DNA of 64,000 bases from JBFLYO01 sp040756745 (GCA_040756745.1 JBFLYO010000002.1:62001-126000), one strand, 5' to 3'. Positions 50,325 to 58,966 are shown, counted from the first letter of the stretch. Made by a program: numbers and translations. Notes: generated from the sequence alone by a model not told the origin.

Positions 50325-50349
50325 CCACGCATCGCCTGCGTGGTTTTTT
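50325..50349 (+). terminator. Orphan intrinsic terminator
   Basis: CCACGC (50325-50330) and GCGTGG (50338-50343) with a 7-nt loop, then TTTTTT. It points on the plus strand, upstream of the STAS promoter, so it would end an unannotated short transcript or one antisense to the receptor leader. Confidence 0.6.
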
Positions 50350-50372
50350 ACGGCTACTGCCGTCGCGCGGTA

Positions 50373-50401
50373 TTGATTATCCACGGCATTCATTGTACTT
50401 T
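50373..50401 (+). promoter_or_regulatory. sigma70-like promoter of the STAS gene
   Basis: TTGATT (50373-50378), 17 bp, TACTTT (50396-50401). The predicted start near 50408 rules out the TTG at 50393 as a start codon and supports ATG at 50444 (or 50432). Confidence 0.62.
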
Positions 50402-50443
50402 GCGCCGTGTAACAGCACATCGTCCAGCCACATGGGAGCTCTC

Positions 50444-50785
50444 ATGGGAGTAAAGACCAGTACGCTGGAAGACGGCATAGGGCTGATCGAAGTGAAAGGT
50501 TCGCTCGTCGGCGGCGACGAGACGGTTGAACTTCGTCAGGCCATTGCCGGCTTCGTCGACCGGCAGTACGGCAAGCTGCTGATCGACCTGAGCCACGTTA
50601 CCTACCTCAACAGTACGGCAATCGGGGTCCTGGTTGCCGGGCATGCGACCTACAGTCGAAAAGGCTGGCGCATCAAGATCTGCGGGATGAACAAAAACAT
50701 CAATAATATCTTCGTCATCACGAAGCTCACGCTCGTCTTCGACGTGTATGACACCCGCGCGGAGGCGGTGGCAAGCTTCGCCTGA
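50444..50785 (+). CDS. STAS-domain anti-sigma-factor antagonist-like protein
   Basis: A 113-residue single STAS domain. The conserved LLIDLSHVTYLNSTAIGVLV (about residues 49-68) contains the phosphorylatable Ser position. Such proteins bind an anti-sigma factor or sensor complex when dephosphorylated. No matching serine kinase or PP2C phosphatase gene is in the window. The start ATG at 50444 sits behind ATGGGAG, and the alternative ATG at 50432 lies in that element. Confidence 0.85.
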   Translation: MGVKTSTLEDGIGLIEVKGSLVGGDETVELRQAIAGFVDRQYGKLLIDLSHVTYLNSTAIGVLVAGHATYSRKGWRIKICGMNKNINNIFVITKLTLVFDVYDTRAEAVASFA

Positions 50786-50874
50786 ACCCCTGCCCCGCCC
50801 CGGGATGCTGGACACCCCTCGTTGTTCCCCCGCCGCCTGCAGTCCTGCCTTCCATGCCGGGGGGGGAACTCTGC

Positions 50875-50903
50875 TTGCTTCTGACCGCCACGGACAATAT
50901 ATT
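50875..50903 (+). promoter_or_regulatory. sigma70-like promoter of the cyclase gene
   Basis: TTGCTT (50875-50880), 17 bp, TATATT (50898-50903), with a leader of about 112 nt to the ATG at 51022. The rest of the 236-nt gap after the STAS gene holds nothing I recognise. Confidence 0.55.
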
Positions 50904-51021
50904 GCAGCGGACGCGTTGCTTCGTTGCGCTGCCCGGAGGCATGGCGCGGCGTGAAGGCATGCGAGCCCTGACGTCAAAACGCGAGGATTCCCGGGCGGGC
51001 GCGTCACACACCGAGACCTGA

Positions 51022-53844
51022 ATGCACTGCAGAATCTGTTCAGCGGAAGTCCCAGAAGGATCCCGTTTCTGCCTCAATTGTGGCGCTACGCTGGACGACG
51101 GCACCGCCCCCGCCCGGCCATCGGTCGACGGATTTGCCCTTATCAAGAATTACATCCCCCCCGAGCTCGCGCGGAAAATCCTGGATGCCGGCAAGCAGAT
51201 TGAAAGCGAGCGCCGTCATGTCACGGTGCTCTTTGCCGACGTCACGGGATTCACGACCCTTTCCGAACAAATGGATGTCGAGGTCGTTTCGACGATCCTC
51301 AACGACTGCTTTCGCGGGCTGATTTCGATCATCCTCAAGTACGAAGGGACGATCGATAAGTTCATCGGTGACGGGATCATGGCGATCTTCGGGGCGCCTT
51401 TGGCCCACGAAAACGACCCCGAACGTGCGGCCCGCTGCGCCCTCGACATGATCGCAGACATCGAACGATTCAACAACCAGACCGCCATCCAGCTCCCCTC
51501 TCGCCTCGGGCTCCACGTCGGCCTCCATTCCGGCATGGTGATCGCCGGCAACGTCGGCAGCGACCTGCGGATGAACTATTCGGTCATCGGTGACACCGTC
51601 AACCTGGCCGCCCGGTTGGTGGAGGTTGCCCCCAGCGGCGAAGTCTATCTGACCGGCGAGACGTACAAGCTCATCGCCAATATCGCGACCGGCGAGGGCC
51701 CCTTCCGCATGACGGTGAAGGGGAAAGCGTCTCCCGTCCCTGTGTACAAACTCCGCACGCTCCGGTCCGAAGGAGAGGCGCGGCGCGACGTCATGGGGAG
51801 GGACGAATTCGTCGGCCGCGAGAAGGAGCTCGCGGCCGCCAAGAAGGCCCTGGATAGCGTGCTCGACAAGAACCAGGTTACCCTCTGCATCCAGGGGGAG
51901 GCCGGCGTCGGGAAATCCCGCCTGAAGGTGGAGCTGATCAAGCTCGCGTACCGATCAGGCATCGCGGCGTACGAGGGGTCCTGCTCCAGTTTCGAGACCA
52001 ACACCCCCTATTATCTCTGGACGACCCTCATGAAGAGCCTCCTGAAGGTCGGGCCCGAGACACCCGAAGCAGACATCCGGAAACGCCTCCATCAGATCAC
52101 ACACACGCTCGCCCTCGATGAGCACGAACCATACCTCGGCACCCTGCTGTCGCTGCGCTTCGAGGAGATTCTGCTCGTCGATGAGACGTTGCGGAAGCAA
52201 CGGGTCTTCCAGGCGACACGTGCGCTCCTGAGCGCGATCGCGGCGCGTCGCCCGATCGCGTTCATCCTTGAGGACCTGCACTGGATCGACCGATTCTCGC
52301 AGGAACTGCTGGAGTATATCTTTTCGCGCACCACGAACGTGGTCCTCTCTCTCTTCGTCCTCATTTATCGCGACGAATACACCTATGCGCGCAAGCTCTC
52401 GCAAGGCGCGCAGATGATGGACCTCAACCGCATGACACGCAGCGAGGCCCTCAAGCTGATGAAAGTGCGGATGGACGTGGATATGGTGCCGCAGGTGCTC
52501 GAGGACCTGATCCTGAGCAGGTCGGAAGGGAACCCCTTTTTCATCCAGGAGATCATCAAGACGCTCCTCGACAAGCGCATCATCGCCATCCGGCGGCGGA
52601 GGGTGGAGATCCTGTCCGACAATATCGAGTCAGGGGTCCCGGAGACCATCCAGGGGATCATCATGGCCCGGATCGACAGGATCCAGGACAGCATCAAGGA
52701 AGTGCTCTTCAGCGCCTCCGTCATCGGCCGCGAGTTCTCCCGCCCCCTCCTTGAACAGGTGATCGAGAAGAAGAGTGATGTCGTGACGAATCTCACCGAG
52801 CTCAAGGCGCTCGAACTCGTGCTGGAAAAGGAGGAAGCCCACGAGGCGGAGTATCTCTTCAAGCACTACCTGATCCAGGAGGTCGCGTACAACACGATTC
52901 TCCTGAACAAAAGGAAGGACCTTCACGGGGCGATTGCGCGGGCGATCGAGGAACTATACGCGGACCGCCTGGTCGAATTCTACGAAATCCTCGCGTTCCA
53001 CTATGAGAAGGCAGAGCAGTGGGACAAGGCGGCGGAATACCTGAGCCGCTCCGGACACAAGGTCCGGCAGATGTATTCACAGGAGGAATCGAAGGGATTC
53101 TTCGAGAGGAAGAACGTCGCGGTCCGCAAGCTCTACCAGTCGGCAAGCGCGAAAGGGAGCGTGGCGGGCACCTTCAAGTCGATCCTCCCCCCGCTGGTGG
53201 CAATGCTCGTGCCCATCCTGCCGATCTTCGCCTACATCCGGATCCTCGGACGCGCGAAGACCGTCAACGTCATCGAGCAGCTCGTCATCGGGGTCATCGC
53301 GAGTCTGCTCTGCATCTGGTATGCAATCTCGCTCTGGTACCTCGGCGTTGTCCCGTTCCTCCGGGGGAGGCCGAAACTGTATGACCTCATGGAGGACCGC
53401 GTCCGGGTGATCTACAAGGATGGGACGACGCTTTCCATCCACTTCTCGGAGATCGCCAACCTCTCGTTGGTCAACAACCGGACGAAGCGCCTGCGCCCGC
53501 TGCGATACAAGATCCTCGACCCGTTCGGCAGAATCTCCGAGTACGGCTCGATGACCTTCAAGGTCTGGCTGAAGGAAGTCGCGCTGAACATCCTTCCGCC
53601 GTATTCCTTCGGGTACGGCGCCGCGCACGGCGAAATTCTCCTCCAGCTCCGCGAGGGGTTCCGCACTATGCGCGTCGTGATCCCATGGTGGAACTCACCG
53701 ATCAAGAGCAGAGACCTGACCGTTGCGCCGAACGATGCGCGGGAATTCTACGCGCAGTTCGAGGTCGCATACAAGAAATGGCGCAAGACCGTCAAGCCCG
53801 TCCCCACCAGCCAGCCCAGCGCGCGTATGGCTGTCCATCACTGA
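51022..53844 (+). CDS. Zinc-ribbon, class III nucleotidyl cyclase, AAA-type ATPase and membrane/PH-like domains in one protein
   Basis: A 940-residue multidomain signalling protein. Residues 1-25 form a zinc ribbon (CRICSAE, CLNCGA). The class III cyclase domain (about 65-245) has metal-binding Asp in FADVTGFT and KFIGDGIMAIF, and the catalytic Asn-Arg in VIGDTVNLAARLVE, so it should be active. A STAND-like ATPase follows (P-loop IQGEAGVGKSRL, about 290-301; ILEDLHWID) with helical repeats to about 690. Two to three membrane segments (about 715-775) and a C-terminal PH-like beta domain (about 785-915) end it. Cyclase-ATPase fusions are common; the membrane plus PH tail is unusual. Confidence 0.88.
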   Translation: MHCRICSAEVPEGSRFCLNCGATLDDGTAPARPSVDGFALIKNYIPPELARKILDAGKQIESERRHVTVLFADVTGFTTLSEQMDVEVVSTILNDCFRGLISIILKYEGTIDKFIGDGIMAIFGAPLAHENDPERAARCALDMIADIERFNNQTAIQLPSRLGLHVGLHSGMVIAGNVGSDLRMNYSVIGDTVNLAARLVEVAPSGEVYLTGETYKLIANIATGEGPFRMTVKGKASPVPVYKLRTLRSEGEARRDVMGRDEFVGREKELAAAKKALDSVLDKNQVTLCIQGEAGVGKSRLKVELIKLAYRSGIAAYEGSCSSFETNTPYYLWTTLMKSLLKVGPETPEADIRKRLHQITHTLALDEHEPYLGTLLSLRFEEILLVDETLRKQRVFQATRALLSAIAARRPIAFILEDLHWIDRFSQELLEYIFSRTTNVVLSLFVLIYRDEYTYARKLSQGAQMMDLNRMTRSEALKLMKVRMDVDMVPQVLEDLILSRSEGNPFFIQEIIKTLLDKRIIAIRRRRVEILSDNIESGVPETIQGIIMARIDRIQDSIKEVLFSASVIGREFSRPLLEQVIEKKSDVVTNLTELKALELVLEKEEAHEAEYLFKHYLIQEVAYNTILLNKRKDLHGAIARAIEELYADRLVEFYEILAFHYEKAEQWDKAAEYLSRSGHKVRQMYSQEESKGFFERKNVAVRKLYQSASAKGSVAGTFKSILPPLVAMLVPILPIFAYIRILGRAKTVNVIEQLVIGVIASLLCIWYAISLWYLGVVPFLRGRPKLYDLMEDRVRVIYKDGTTLSIHFSEIANLSLVNNRTKRLRPLRYKILDPFGRISEYGSMTFKVWLKEVALNILPPYSFGYGAAHGEILLQLREGFRTMRVVIPWWNSPIKSRDLTVAPNDAREFYAQFEVAYKKWRKTVKPVPTSQPSARMAVHH

Positions 53845-53849
53845 GCACC

Positions 53850-54611
53850 GTGTCCCCTGCGGGATTCCTTTCTGGGTGCCCCCGGAGTGCTGTCACCGGT
53901 CCCCCCCTCAACCCTAAGCGCCCCCCCATCCTCAATCTTGATCTCAATCTTAATCTCAATCTCAATCTCCATCTCACCCTCCGCTTCTTCCTTTTCCTCT
54001 TTCTTCCTCTTTCTTCTCTCTTCGCGCAGCCGCGCGAGCGGGGAGAGTTCCGTCCCCCCGACCTCGTAGAGCTCATCCGGATGGATACGACAATCCGGCT
54101 GGACATCCGCTATGCCACCGAGCGGAATTTCATGCATCGGCGGATATATGCACAAGCCCGTGCGTTCCTCCAGCGCCCAGCGGCGGAGGCGCTCCTCCGC
54201 GCGCACCGGAAGCTGATGCGACAGGGATACGGCCTGCTGATCTTCGACGGTTACCGCCCCTGGTCCGTCACCAAGAAGTTCTGGGATGAAACCCCGCCTG
54301 CGAAGCGGAAGTACGTCGCGAATCCCGCGAAGGGGTCAAGGCACAACAGGGGGTGTGCTGTGGACCTGACGCTCTACAACCGCGCGACGGGGGGCGAAGT
54401 GGAGATGACGAGTCCGTACGATGACTTCTCCCCCCGCGCGGCGGCCATGTTTGGCGGCGGTACGCCTGATCAGCGAAGGATGCGCGACCTCCTCCGTCGC
54501 GCGATGCAGGCCGAGGGGTTCTCTGTGAACCCGGACGAATGGTGGCACTTCGACTACAGGGACTGGCGGCAGTACCGCATTCTCGATATCCCGTTCGGCG
54601 CGTTACCGTAA
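53850..54611 (+). CDS. VanX-type D-Ala-D-Ala dipeptidase, exported
   Basis: A Zn-dependent D-alanyl-D-alanine dipeptidase family protein, about 253 residues. The catalytic motif SRHNRGCAVDLTL supplies His and Asp ligands, PDEWWHFDY supplies the catalytic Glu and the third His, and FDGYRPWS contains the conserved Arg. The start is unclear. No ATG precedes the hydrophobic segment, so I propose the GTG at 53850, 5 nt after the cyclase stop. The signal-like region (RFFLFLFLPLSSLFAQ) is preceded by an Asn-Leu run encoded by the CTCAATCT repeat, so a repeat appears to have been absorbed into the N-terminus. Confidence 0.85.
   Translation: MSPAGFLSGCPRSAVTGPPLNPKRPPILNLDLNLNLNLNLHLTLRFFLFLFLPLSSLFAQPRERGEFRPPDLVELIRMDTTIRLDIRYATERNFMHRRIYAQARAFLQRPAAEALLRAHRKLMRQGYGLLIFDGYRPWSVTKKFWDETPPAKRKYVANPAKGSRHNRGCAVDLTLYNRATGGEVEMTSPYDDFSPRAAAMFGGGTPDQRRMRDLLRRAMQAEGFSVNPDEWWHFDYRDWRQYRILDIPFGALP
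53930..53977. repeat. CTCAATCT/ATCTTA simple repeat inside the VanX N-terminus
   Basis: Runs of CTCAATCT, GATCTC and TTAATCTC, the complement of the GAGATT family at 15173-15268 and like the end of the element at 20866-21034. In frame it reads alternating Leu-Asn before the hydrophobic core of the signal segment. Confidence 0.75.
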
Positions 54612-54619
54612 CTCACTGT

Positions 54620-55900
54620 TCATCCGCTCGATAACAGAACCATCACTTCCACGTCGTCCGTCCCCGGAAACATGTCGAAGGGAATTGCCTCGACGACCCG
54701 GTACCCTCCCTCGCGCCAGCGTGCGAGCTCATGCAGCAATAGGTCGATGTTGCAGAACAGGTGAACGACCCGCGCCGGCCCTTTCGCGGCTACCGTCTCG
54801 ATGACTCCCGCGCCGGTCCCTCCGCGGGGAGGGTCGAGGATCACAACATCCGCGGGGCGGATGGGAGCGATGACCGGGGCCAGTGTGCGCGGGGTGATGT
54901 CGCACCGGACGAACCGGGCGTTGGTTGCGTGCTGCCGCCGGGCGTTTGCCTGCGCGGCCTCCACCGCCTCCGGCGTTCGTTCCATTCCGGTTGCTGAACG
55001 CGCCTTCGCCCCGACAGTCAGTGTGAACAACCCGTATCCGCAATAGAGATCATAGAGGGCGGCGTTCCCGTCCGGACGGAGCAGCTCCGTGCATCGGGCC
55101 AACATCAAATCCACGATCGAAGCGTTGATCTGTGAGAATGCTATTGGGGCGTACAGAAACCGTTTCCCGGCGAACACCGCCGGGATCATTGCGTCGCCGT
55201 GCAGCTTTCGCACCGCATTGCGCCGCGCAGGGTTCCGCGTCCCGAGATAGTAGCGTCCATCGCTGTCATCCTCGTACAGCAGAATCCCCCTGATGCCGGG
55301 CATCGCGTGCGACAACCCCTTCGAAAGCGTATTGGCGGCCTTTATGATCTTTCCGTCGACGAATTGCACCGACAGGATGATCGTGAACGCAACGTAATCC
55401 CCGCGGATGATGACGTAGCGGAGGACGTCGGCAAGGGGGGAGGCGAACGGTTTCCGGAGTGCATTCTGGACGCTCTGATAGCACCTGGCATGGGCTGTCG
55501 GCTCGATGGCGCACTGGTGTACGTCCATCATGTTGCCGCTGCGCAATTCTGCCGGGTCGATGAGCGCGAGATGGACGCCATCCCGCCGCACAAACGCCTT
55601 CCGTTTGCTCGTCGTGCGGTAGTGGCGGCCGAGAGGGGAGCGGACGAGTCGCCGCAGCGGGGCGGCGGTGTGCAGCTCGTCCCAGAACTCGTGGATTGCC
55701 GTGTCACGCGTGGCCGCTTCCGCTGGATAGCTGATCGCGGAGGCGTGGCAGAGCGTGCACGTGCGGGATGAAGATGTCTGGCACTCGTCCGGGAGAAGGA
55801 GGGATGGCGCTGCGGCAGCTGTACCGAGAGCGTGCAGAAGGTACTCCCGGAATGGACGCGGGGGTAGTCGGTGCACCGTGTGGGGGACACGCGCTGGCAT
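54620..55900 (-). CDS. SAM-dependent RNA methyltransferase, TrmA/RlmD (RumA) family
   Basis: A 426-residue class I methyltransferase acting on uracil-5 of RNA. SAM motif DLYCGYGLFTLTVG (about residues 280-293), VILDPPRGGTGAGV (motif IV) and the catalytic nucleophile Cys in HLFCNIDLLLHELARW (about 385-400) are clear, plus a C-terminal FDMFPGTDDVEVM with the family Glu/Asp. A Cys set near the N-terminus (CQTSSSRTCTLC) resembles a 4Fe-4S site, with an extra residue compared with RlmD. The start at 55900 (MPARVPHTV) follows from the family; the frame extends 12 residues further. Confidence 0.85.
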   Translation of the reverse strand: MPARVPHTVHRLPPRPFREYLLHALGTAAAAPSLLLPDECQTSSSRTCTLCHASAISYPAEAATRDTAIHEFWDELHTAAPLRRLVRSPLGRHYRTTSKRKAFVRRDGVHLALIDPAELRSGNMMDVHQCAIEPTAHARCYQSVQNALRKPFASPLADVLRYVIIRGDYVAFTIILSVQFVDGKIIKAANTLSKGLSHAMPGIRGILLYEDDSDGRYYLGTRNPARRNAVRKLHGDAMIPAVFAGKRFLYAPIAFSQINASIVDLMLARCTELLRPDGNAALYDLYCGYGLFTLTVGAKARSATGMERTPEAVEAAQANARRQHATNARFVRCDITPRTLAPVIAPIRPADVVILDPPRGGTGAGVIETVAAKGPARVVHLFCNIDLLLHELARWREGGYRVVEAIPFDMFPGTDDVEVMVLLSSG

Positions 55901-55973
55901 GAATCGCACGCTCAATATAGCAATTCTCCGGGACACATGTCTGCGCTGCGGGGACAGGAGTGGGCAGGATGCC

Positions 55974-56002
55974 TTGAATATCCGCGCGCGAATCGGTACT
56001 TT
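55974..56002 (+). promoter_or_regulatory. sigma70-like promoter of the kinase-activator operon
   Basis: TTGAAT (55974-55979), 17 bp, TACTTT (55997-56002). The predicted start is near 56009, after the ATG at 56008, so translation should begin at the ATG at 56023. Confidence 0.62.
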
Positions 56003-56022
56003 GATAGATGCGAGCGACCGGC

Positions 56023-57447
56023 ATGGCGGGAGAGCAGAACATAGCCAATATCTTCATCGACATCATCCCCGATATGTGCTTTGTGGTGTCGAAAGAGAAG
56101 AACGTGCTCGTCTATAATAAACGGGCGCGGGATCTCCTCGGCCTTCCTGAAACGCCCGATGGGGACCTGCCGTTTTACACGCTGCTCACCGATGATTCTC
56201 CTCGTCCGCTGCTCCCCGTTCTCAAGACCATGGACCATGCCCCTGAGGCGGAGGCGCGGTTCAAGGGACGGAACGGACGGGTGATCGATGCCTTGCTGTC
56301 CATACGGAAGATCAAGGGGATCGGCACTGATTTTCTGTATGTCGTTGCCCGCGACGTGTCGGAGGACAAGAAGAAAGAGCTGGACCTCCTCCGCTTCTCC
56401 AACGTGGTGCATTACACTGTCAACCCCATCCAGATCACCGACGCGCAGGGGCGGATGGTGTATGTCAATCCGGCGTTCGAGCGCGCCACGGGATACACGC
56501 GTGAAGAGCTCATCGGTGAAAACCCGAATATGCTCTCCAGTGGAAGGTATCCCGCCGCCTTCTGGCAGAAGGTGTGGGCCACGATCAATTCCGGAAAGGT
56601 CTGGACCGGCGAGATCGAGAACCGGCGGAAGAACGGCAAACCGCTCTTCTCGCAGCTCCTGATCTCACCCATCATCGATGCCGACGGCCGTGTCGTGGGT
56701 TTTCTGGGAACGCATCGCGACGTCACCGAACAACGGCAGCTCGAGCAACAGCTCATGCACTCCCAGAAGATGGAGAGCATCGGCACGCTGGCCGCGGGCA
56801 TCGCGCACGAGGTGGGCAACCCGCTTGCCTCCATCTCCTCCGTGGTCCAGGTACTGCTTCGCACGCTGCAGGACGACTTCGCGAAGGACAAGCTGGGGCT
56901 GGTGCAGGCGCAGGTGCACCGGATCACCAAGATCATCCGGGACCTCGTCGACTTCTCCCGTCCCTCCAACTATCAGGTGCAACCCACGGACATCGTTCGT
57001 ACGCTGGCCGATGCCGTGGAGATCGTGAAGATGGGGAAGAAGGCGAAGGACGTGACGTTCGTGACGCACGTCCGCCGGCAGATCCCGACCCTCTCGCTGG
57101 TGCCGGACCAGCTCTCGCAGGTCTTCATTAACATCCTCCTCAACGCCGTGGACGCGCTGAAAGGGAAACACGGGACCATTACCGCCGAGGTCGAACGCGA
57201 CGAAGAACAGGTGAAGGTGACCATCACCGACGACGGGGCGGGCATTCTGCCGGAGAACATGCCTAAGATCTTTGAGCCCTTCTTCACGACGAAGCAGGTC
57301 GGCGAAGGTACCGGCCTCGGGCTCTGGGTGAGTTACGGCATCGTGCGGAGTTTCGGCGGAGATCTGGCCGTCTCGAGCACCTGGGGGAAAGGGACCTCGT
57401 TCAGCATGACCCTGCCGCTGAACGGAAAGGAATTCCAGCATGGCTGA
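56023..57447 (+). CDS. PAS-domain sensor histidine kinase, partner of the sigma54 activator
   Basis: A 474-residue soluble histidine kinase. Two PAS domains (about residues 10-115 and 120-240, the second with NPAFERATGYTREELIGENP), a HisKA helix with phospho-His in GIAHEVGNPLASISS, and an HATPase domain (NILLNAVDAL; ITDDGAGI; GEGTGLGLWVSYGIV). No membrane helices, so it senses an internal cue. The promoter upstream supports the ATG at 56023. The stop overlaps the start of the NtrC-type gene by 8 nt, making them a cognate pair. Confidence 0.94.
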   Translation: MAGEQNIANIFIDIIPDMCFVVSKEKNVLVYNKRARDLLGLPETPDGDLPFYTLLTDDSPRPLLPVLKTMDHAPEAEARFKGRNGRVIDALLSIRKIKGIGTDFLYVVARDVSEDKKKELDLLRFSNVVHYTVNPIQITDAQGRMVYVNPAFERATGYTREELIGENPNMLSSGRYPAAFWQKVWATINSGKVWTGEIENRRKNGKPLFSQLLISPIIDADGRVVGFLGTHRDVTEQRQLEQQLMHSQKMESIGTLAAGIAHEVGNPLASISSVVQVLLRTLQDDFAKDKLGLVQAQVHRITKIIRDLVDFSRPSNYQVQPTDIVRTLADAVEIVKMGKKAKDVTFVTHVRRQIPTLSLVPDQLSQVFINILLNAVDALKGKHGTITAEVERDEEQVKVTITDDGAGILPENMPKIFEPFFTTKQVGEGTGLGLWVSYGIVRSFGGDLAVSSTWGKGTSFSMTLPLNGKEFQHG

Positions 57448-58804
57448 GTCGATCCTGATCGTCGACGACGAAGACATCATCCGTGAGTCTCTTTCGTTCG
57501 TGCTCTCGAAGGAGGGATATACGGTGCAGGACGCCGCCAACGGCAGAGTCGCGGCCGACATGCTGAAGGCCGAGACCTTCGATCTCGTGCTCACCGACCT
57601 TGAGATGCCCGAGATGAAGGGGATTGAATTGCTTGAGCACATTGCCGGCCACTACCCGGAGACCCTGGTCGTCATCATCACGGCGTACGGTTCGATCGAC
57701 ACCGCCATCGCGGCACTGCGGAAGGGCGCGGTGGACTACATCCTCAAGCCGGTGGAGTTCGACGAGCTGCTGGTCAAGATGCGGCGGATTCTTGCGAGCC
57801 GGCGGCTGACAGTGGAGAACAAGCTTCTCCGCGGGGAGCTGCACCGCCAGTACGATTTTGCCAACATCATCGGCCAGAGCCCGGCGATGGCCAAGGTGTT
57901 CGACACCATTAAGAAAGTCGCGGCCACCGACGGGACGGTGTTGATCCACGGCAAGAGCGGGACCGGCAAGGAGCTTGTCGCCCGCGCCATCCACTACAAC
58001 AGCAAGCGGAGCACGAAACCCTTTATTGCGGTCAACTGCGGCGCGATCGTTGAAAACCTCTTTGAGAGTGAACTGTTCGGCCACAAAAAGGGATCGTTCA
58101 CGGGGGCGACGGCAGACAAGGAGGGGTACTTCAAGGCGGCTGACGGCGGCTCGATCTTTCTGGATGAAGTGAGCGAGATCCCGCTGCACCTCCAGGTGAA
58201 GCTGCTCCGGGCCATCGAGTTGAAGGAGATCACCCCTGTCGGCACCTCCCTTCCCCAGTCCGTCGACGTCAGGATCATCGCCTCAACGAACAAACACCTG
58301 GCAAAGGAGGTCGAGGCCGGACGGTATCGGGAAGACCTCTTCTACCGGCTGAACATCGTGGAGATCAACCTTCCCTCGCTTGCCGAGCGGCAGGATGATC
58401 TCCCCCTCCTCGTCCAGCATTTCGTTGCGAAGTACGCGCGGGAGATGAACAAGGACGTTCGGGGAGTGGACAACGAGGTGATGAAGGCGCTCCTGGCCCA
58501 TTCCTGGAAGGGGGAGATCCGGGAGCTGGAAAACATCATCGAACGGGCGGTGATCTTTGCGGAAGGGAGCCTCATCACGAAGGACGAGCTTCCCGGTCTG
58601 TTCGAGCAACGGCAGGACGCGTTGTATTCCTTTGACGCCCGGCGGTCCATGAAAGAGGCGGTAGACGAATTCGAGCGTCAGTACATCAGCCATGTCCTGC
58701 GTGCCAACCAGTTCAGCAAGGAGGCAACGGCGCGGGCGCTGAAGATCAGTCTCTCCTCACTCTACCGGAAGATCGAAGAGCTCAACATCCCTTCGCAGGC
58801 ATAG
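57440..58804 (+). CDS. NtrC-family sigma54-dependent response regulator
   Basis: A 454-residue enhancer-binding activator. Receiver (about 1-118) with acidic pair ILIVDDED, phospho-Asp in LVLTDLEMP and Lys in YILKPVEF. The AAA+ domain (about 140-375) has Walker A HGKSGTGKELVARAI, the sigma54 contact loop GSFTGATA (usual GAFTGA with Ser), Walker B FLDEVSEIP and RLNIVEINLPSL. A C-terminal Fis-type HTH follows (EATARALKISLSSLYRKIEE, about 425-447). It is coupled to the kinase gene. Two weaker sigma54 sites lie just downstream, before usp and the cytochrome gene. Confidence 0.97.
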   Translation: MAESILIVDDEDIIRESLSFVLSKEGYTVQDAANGRVAADMLKAETFDLVLTDLEMPEMKGIELLEHIAGHYPETLVVIITAYGSIDTAIAALRKGAVDYILKPVEFDELLVKMRRILASRRLTVENKLLRGELHRQYDFANIIGQSPAMAKVFDTIKKVAATDGTVLIHGKSGTGKELVARAIHYNSKRSTKPFIAVNCGAIVENLFESELFGHKKGSFTGATADKEGYFKAADGGSIFLDEVSEIPLHLQVKLLRAIELKEITPVGTSLPQSVDVRIIASTNKHLAKEVEAGRYREDLFYRLNIVEINLPSLAERQDDLPLLVQHFVAKYAREMNKDVRGVDNEVMKALLAHSWKGEIRELENIIERAVIFAEGSLITKDELPGLFEQRQDALYSFDARRSMKEAVDEFERQYISHVLRANQFSKEATARALKISLSSLYRKIEELNIPSQA

Positions 58805-58820
58805 GAATTTGTGCCTGCGG

Positions 58821-58838
58821 ATTCCCACAATTTGGAAT
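58821..58838 (+). promoter_or_regulatory. Candidate activator site upstream of usp
   Basis: An inverted repeat ATTCC (58821-58825) and GGAAT (58834-58838). It contains CACAATTTGGAA (58826-58837), matching CASAATTNGGAA seen before hypF and the cytochrome. It is about 90 bp upstream of the -24 element of the usp promoter. Confidence 0.5.
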
Positions 58839-58886
58839 GCCCGACGGCCTCCAACCCCTCACCGCATTGGTTTTATTGACAAAATG

Positions 58887-58913
58887 ACGCCCTCCTCATC
58901 GTCGGGAGGGCGT
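58887..58913 (+). terminator. Hairpin after the activator gene
   Basis: ACGCCCTCC (58887-58895) and GGAGGGCGT (58905-58913) form a perfect 9-bp stem with a 9-nt loop, followed by only a short T run (TTGCATT). It separates the activator gene from the usp sigma54 promoter. Confidence 0.6.
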
Positions 58914-58919
58914 TTGCAT

Positions 58920-58934
58920 TGGCACACCTCTTGA
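58920..58934 (+). promoter_or_regulatory. sigma54 (-24/-12) promoter of usp
   Basis: TGGCACA-CCTC-TTGA: the -24 box is complete apart from the last base, and the -12 has TTGA instead of TTGC. Start would be near 58946, about 21 nt before the ATG at 58967. Confidence 0.55.
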
Positions 58935-58966
58935 AAAAAGCGACGTACGCCGTGGGGCGTGCAGTC

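Larger units (their letters stand above)
50069..50443. other. 375-nt regulatory gap between TonB-receptor and STAS genes
   Basis: No coding sequence. It holds the minus-strand receptor promoter (50259-50286), a hairpin AGGGCC/GGCCCT (about 50290-50320), a second hairpin with a T tract on the plus strand (50325-50349) and the plus-strand STAS promoter (50373-50401). The plus-strand terminator has no annotated gene ahead of it. Confidence 0.7.

Noticed and set aside
50290..50349. Riboswitch in the TonB-receptor leader
   Set aside because: Hairpins exist, but none matches a cobalamin, TPP or other riboswitch core I can recognise, and the terminator tail points to the opposite strand.
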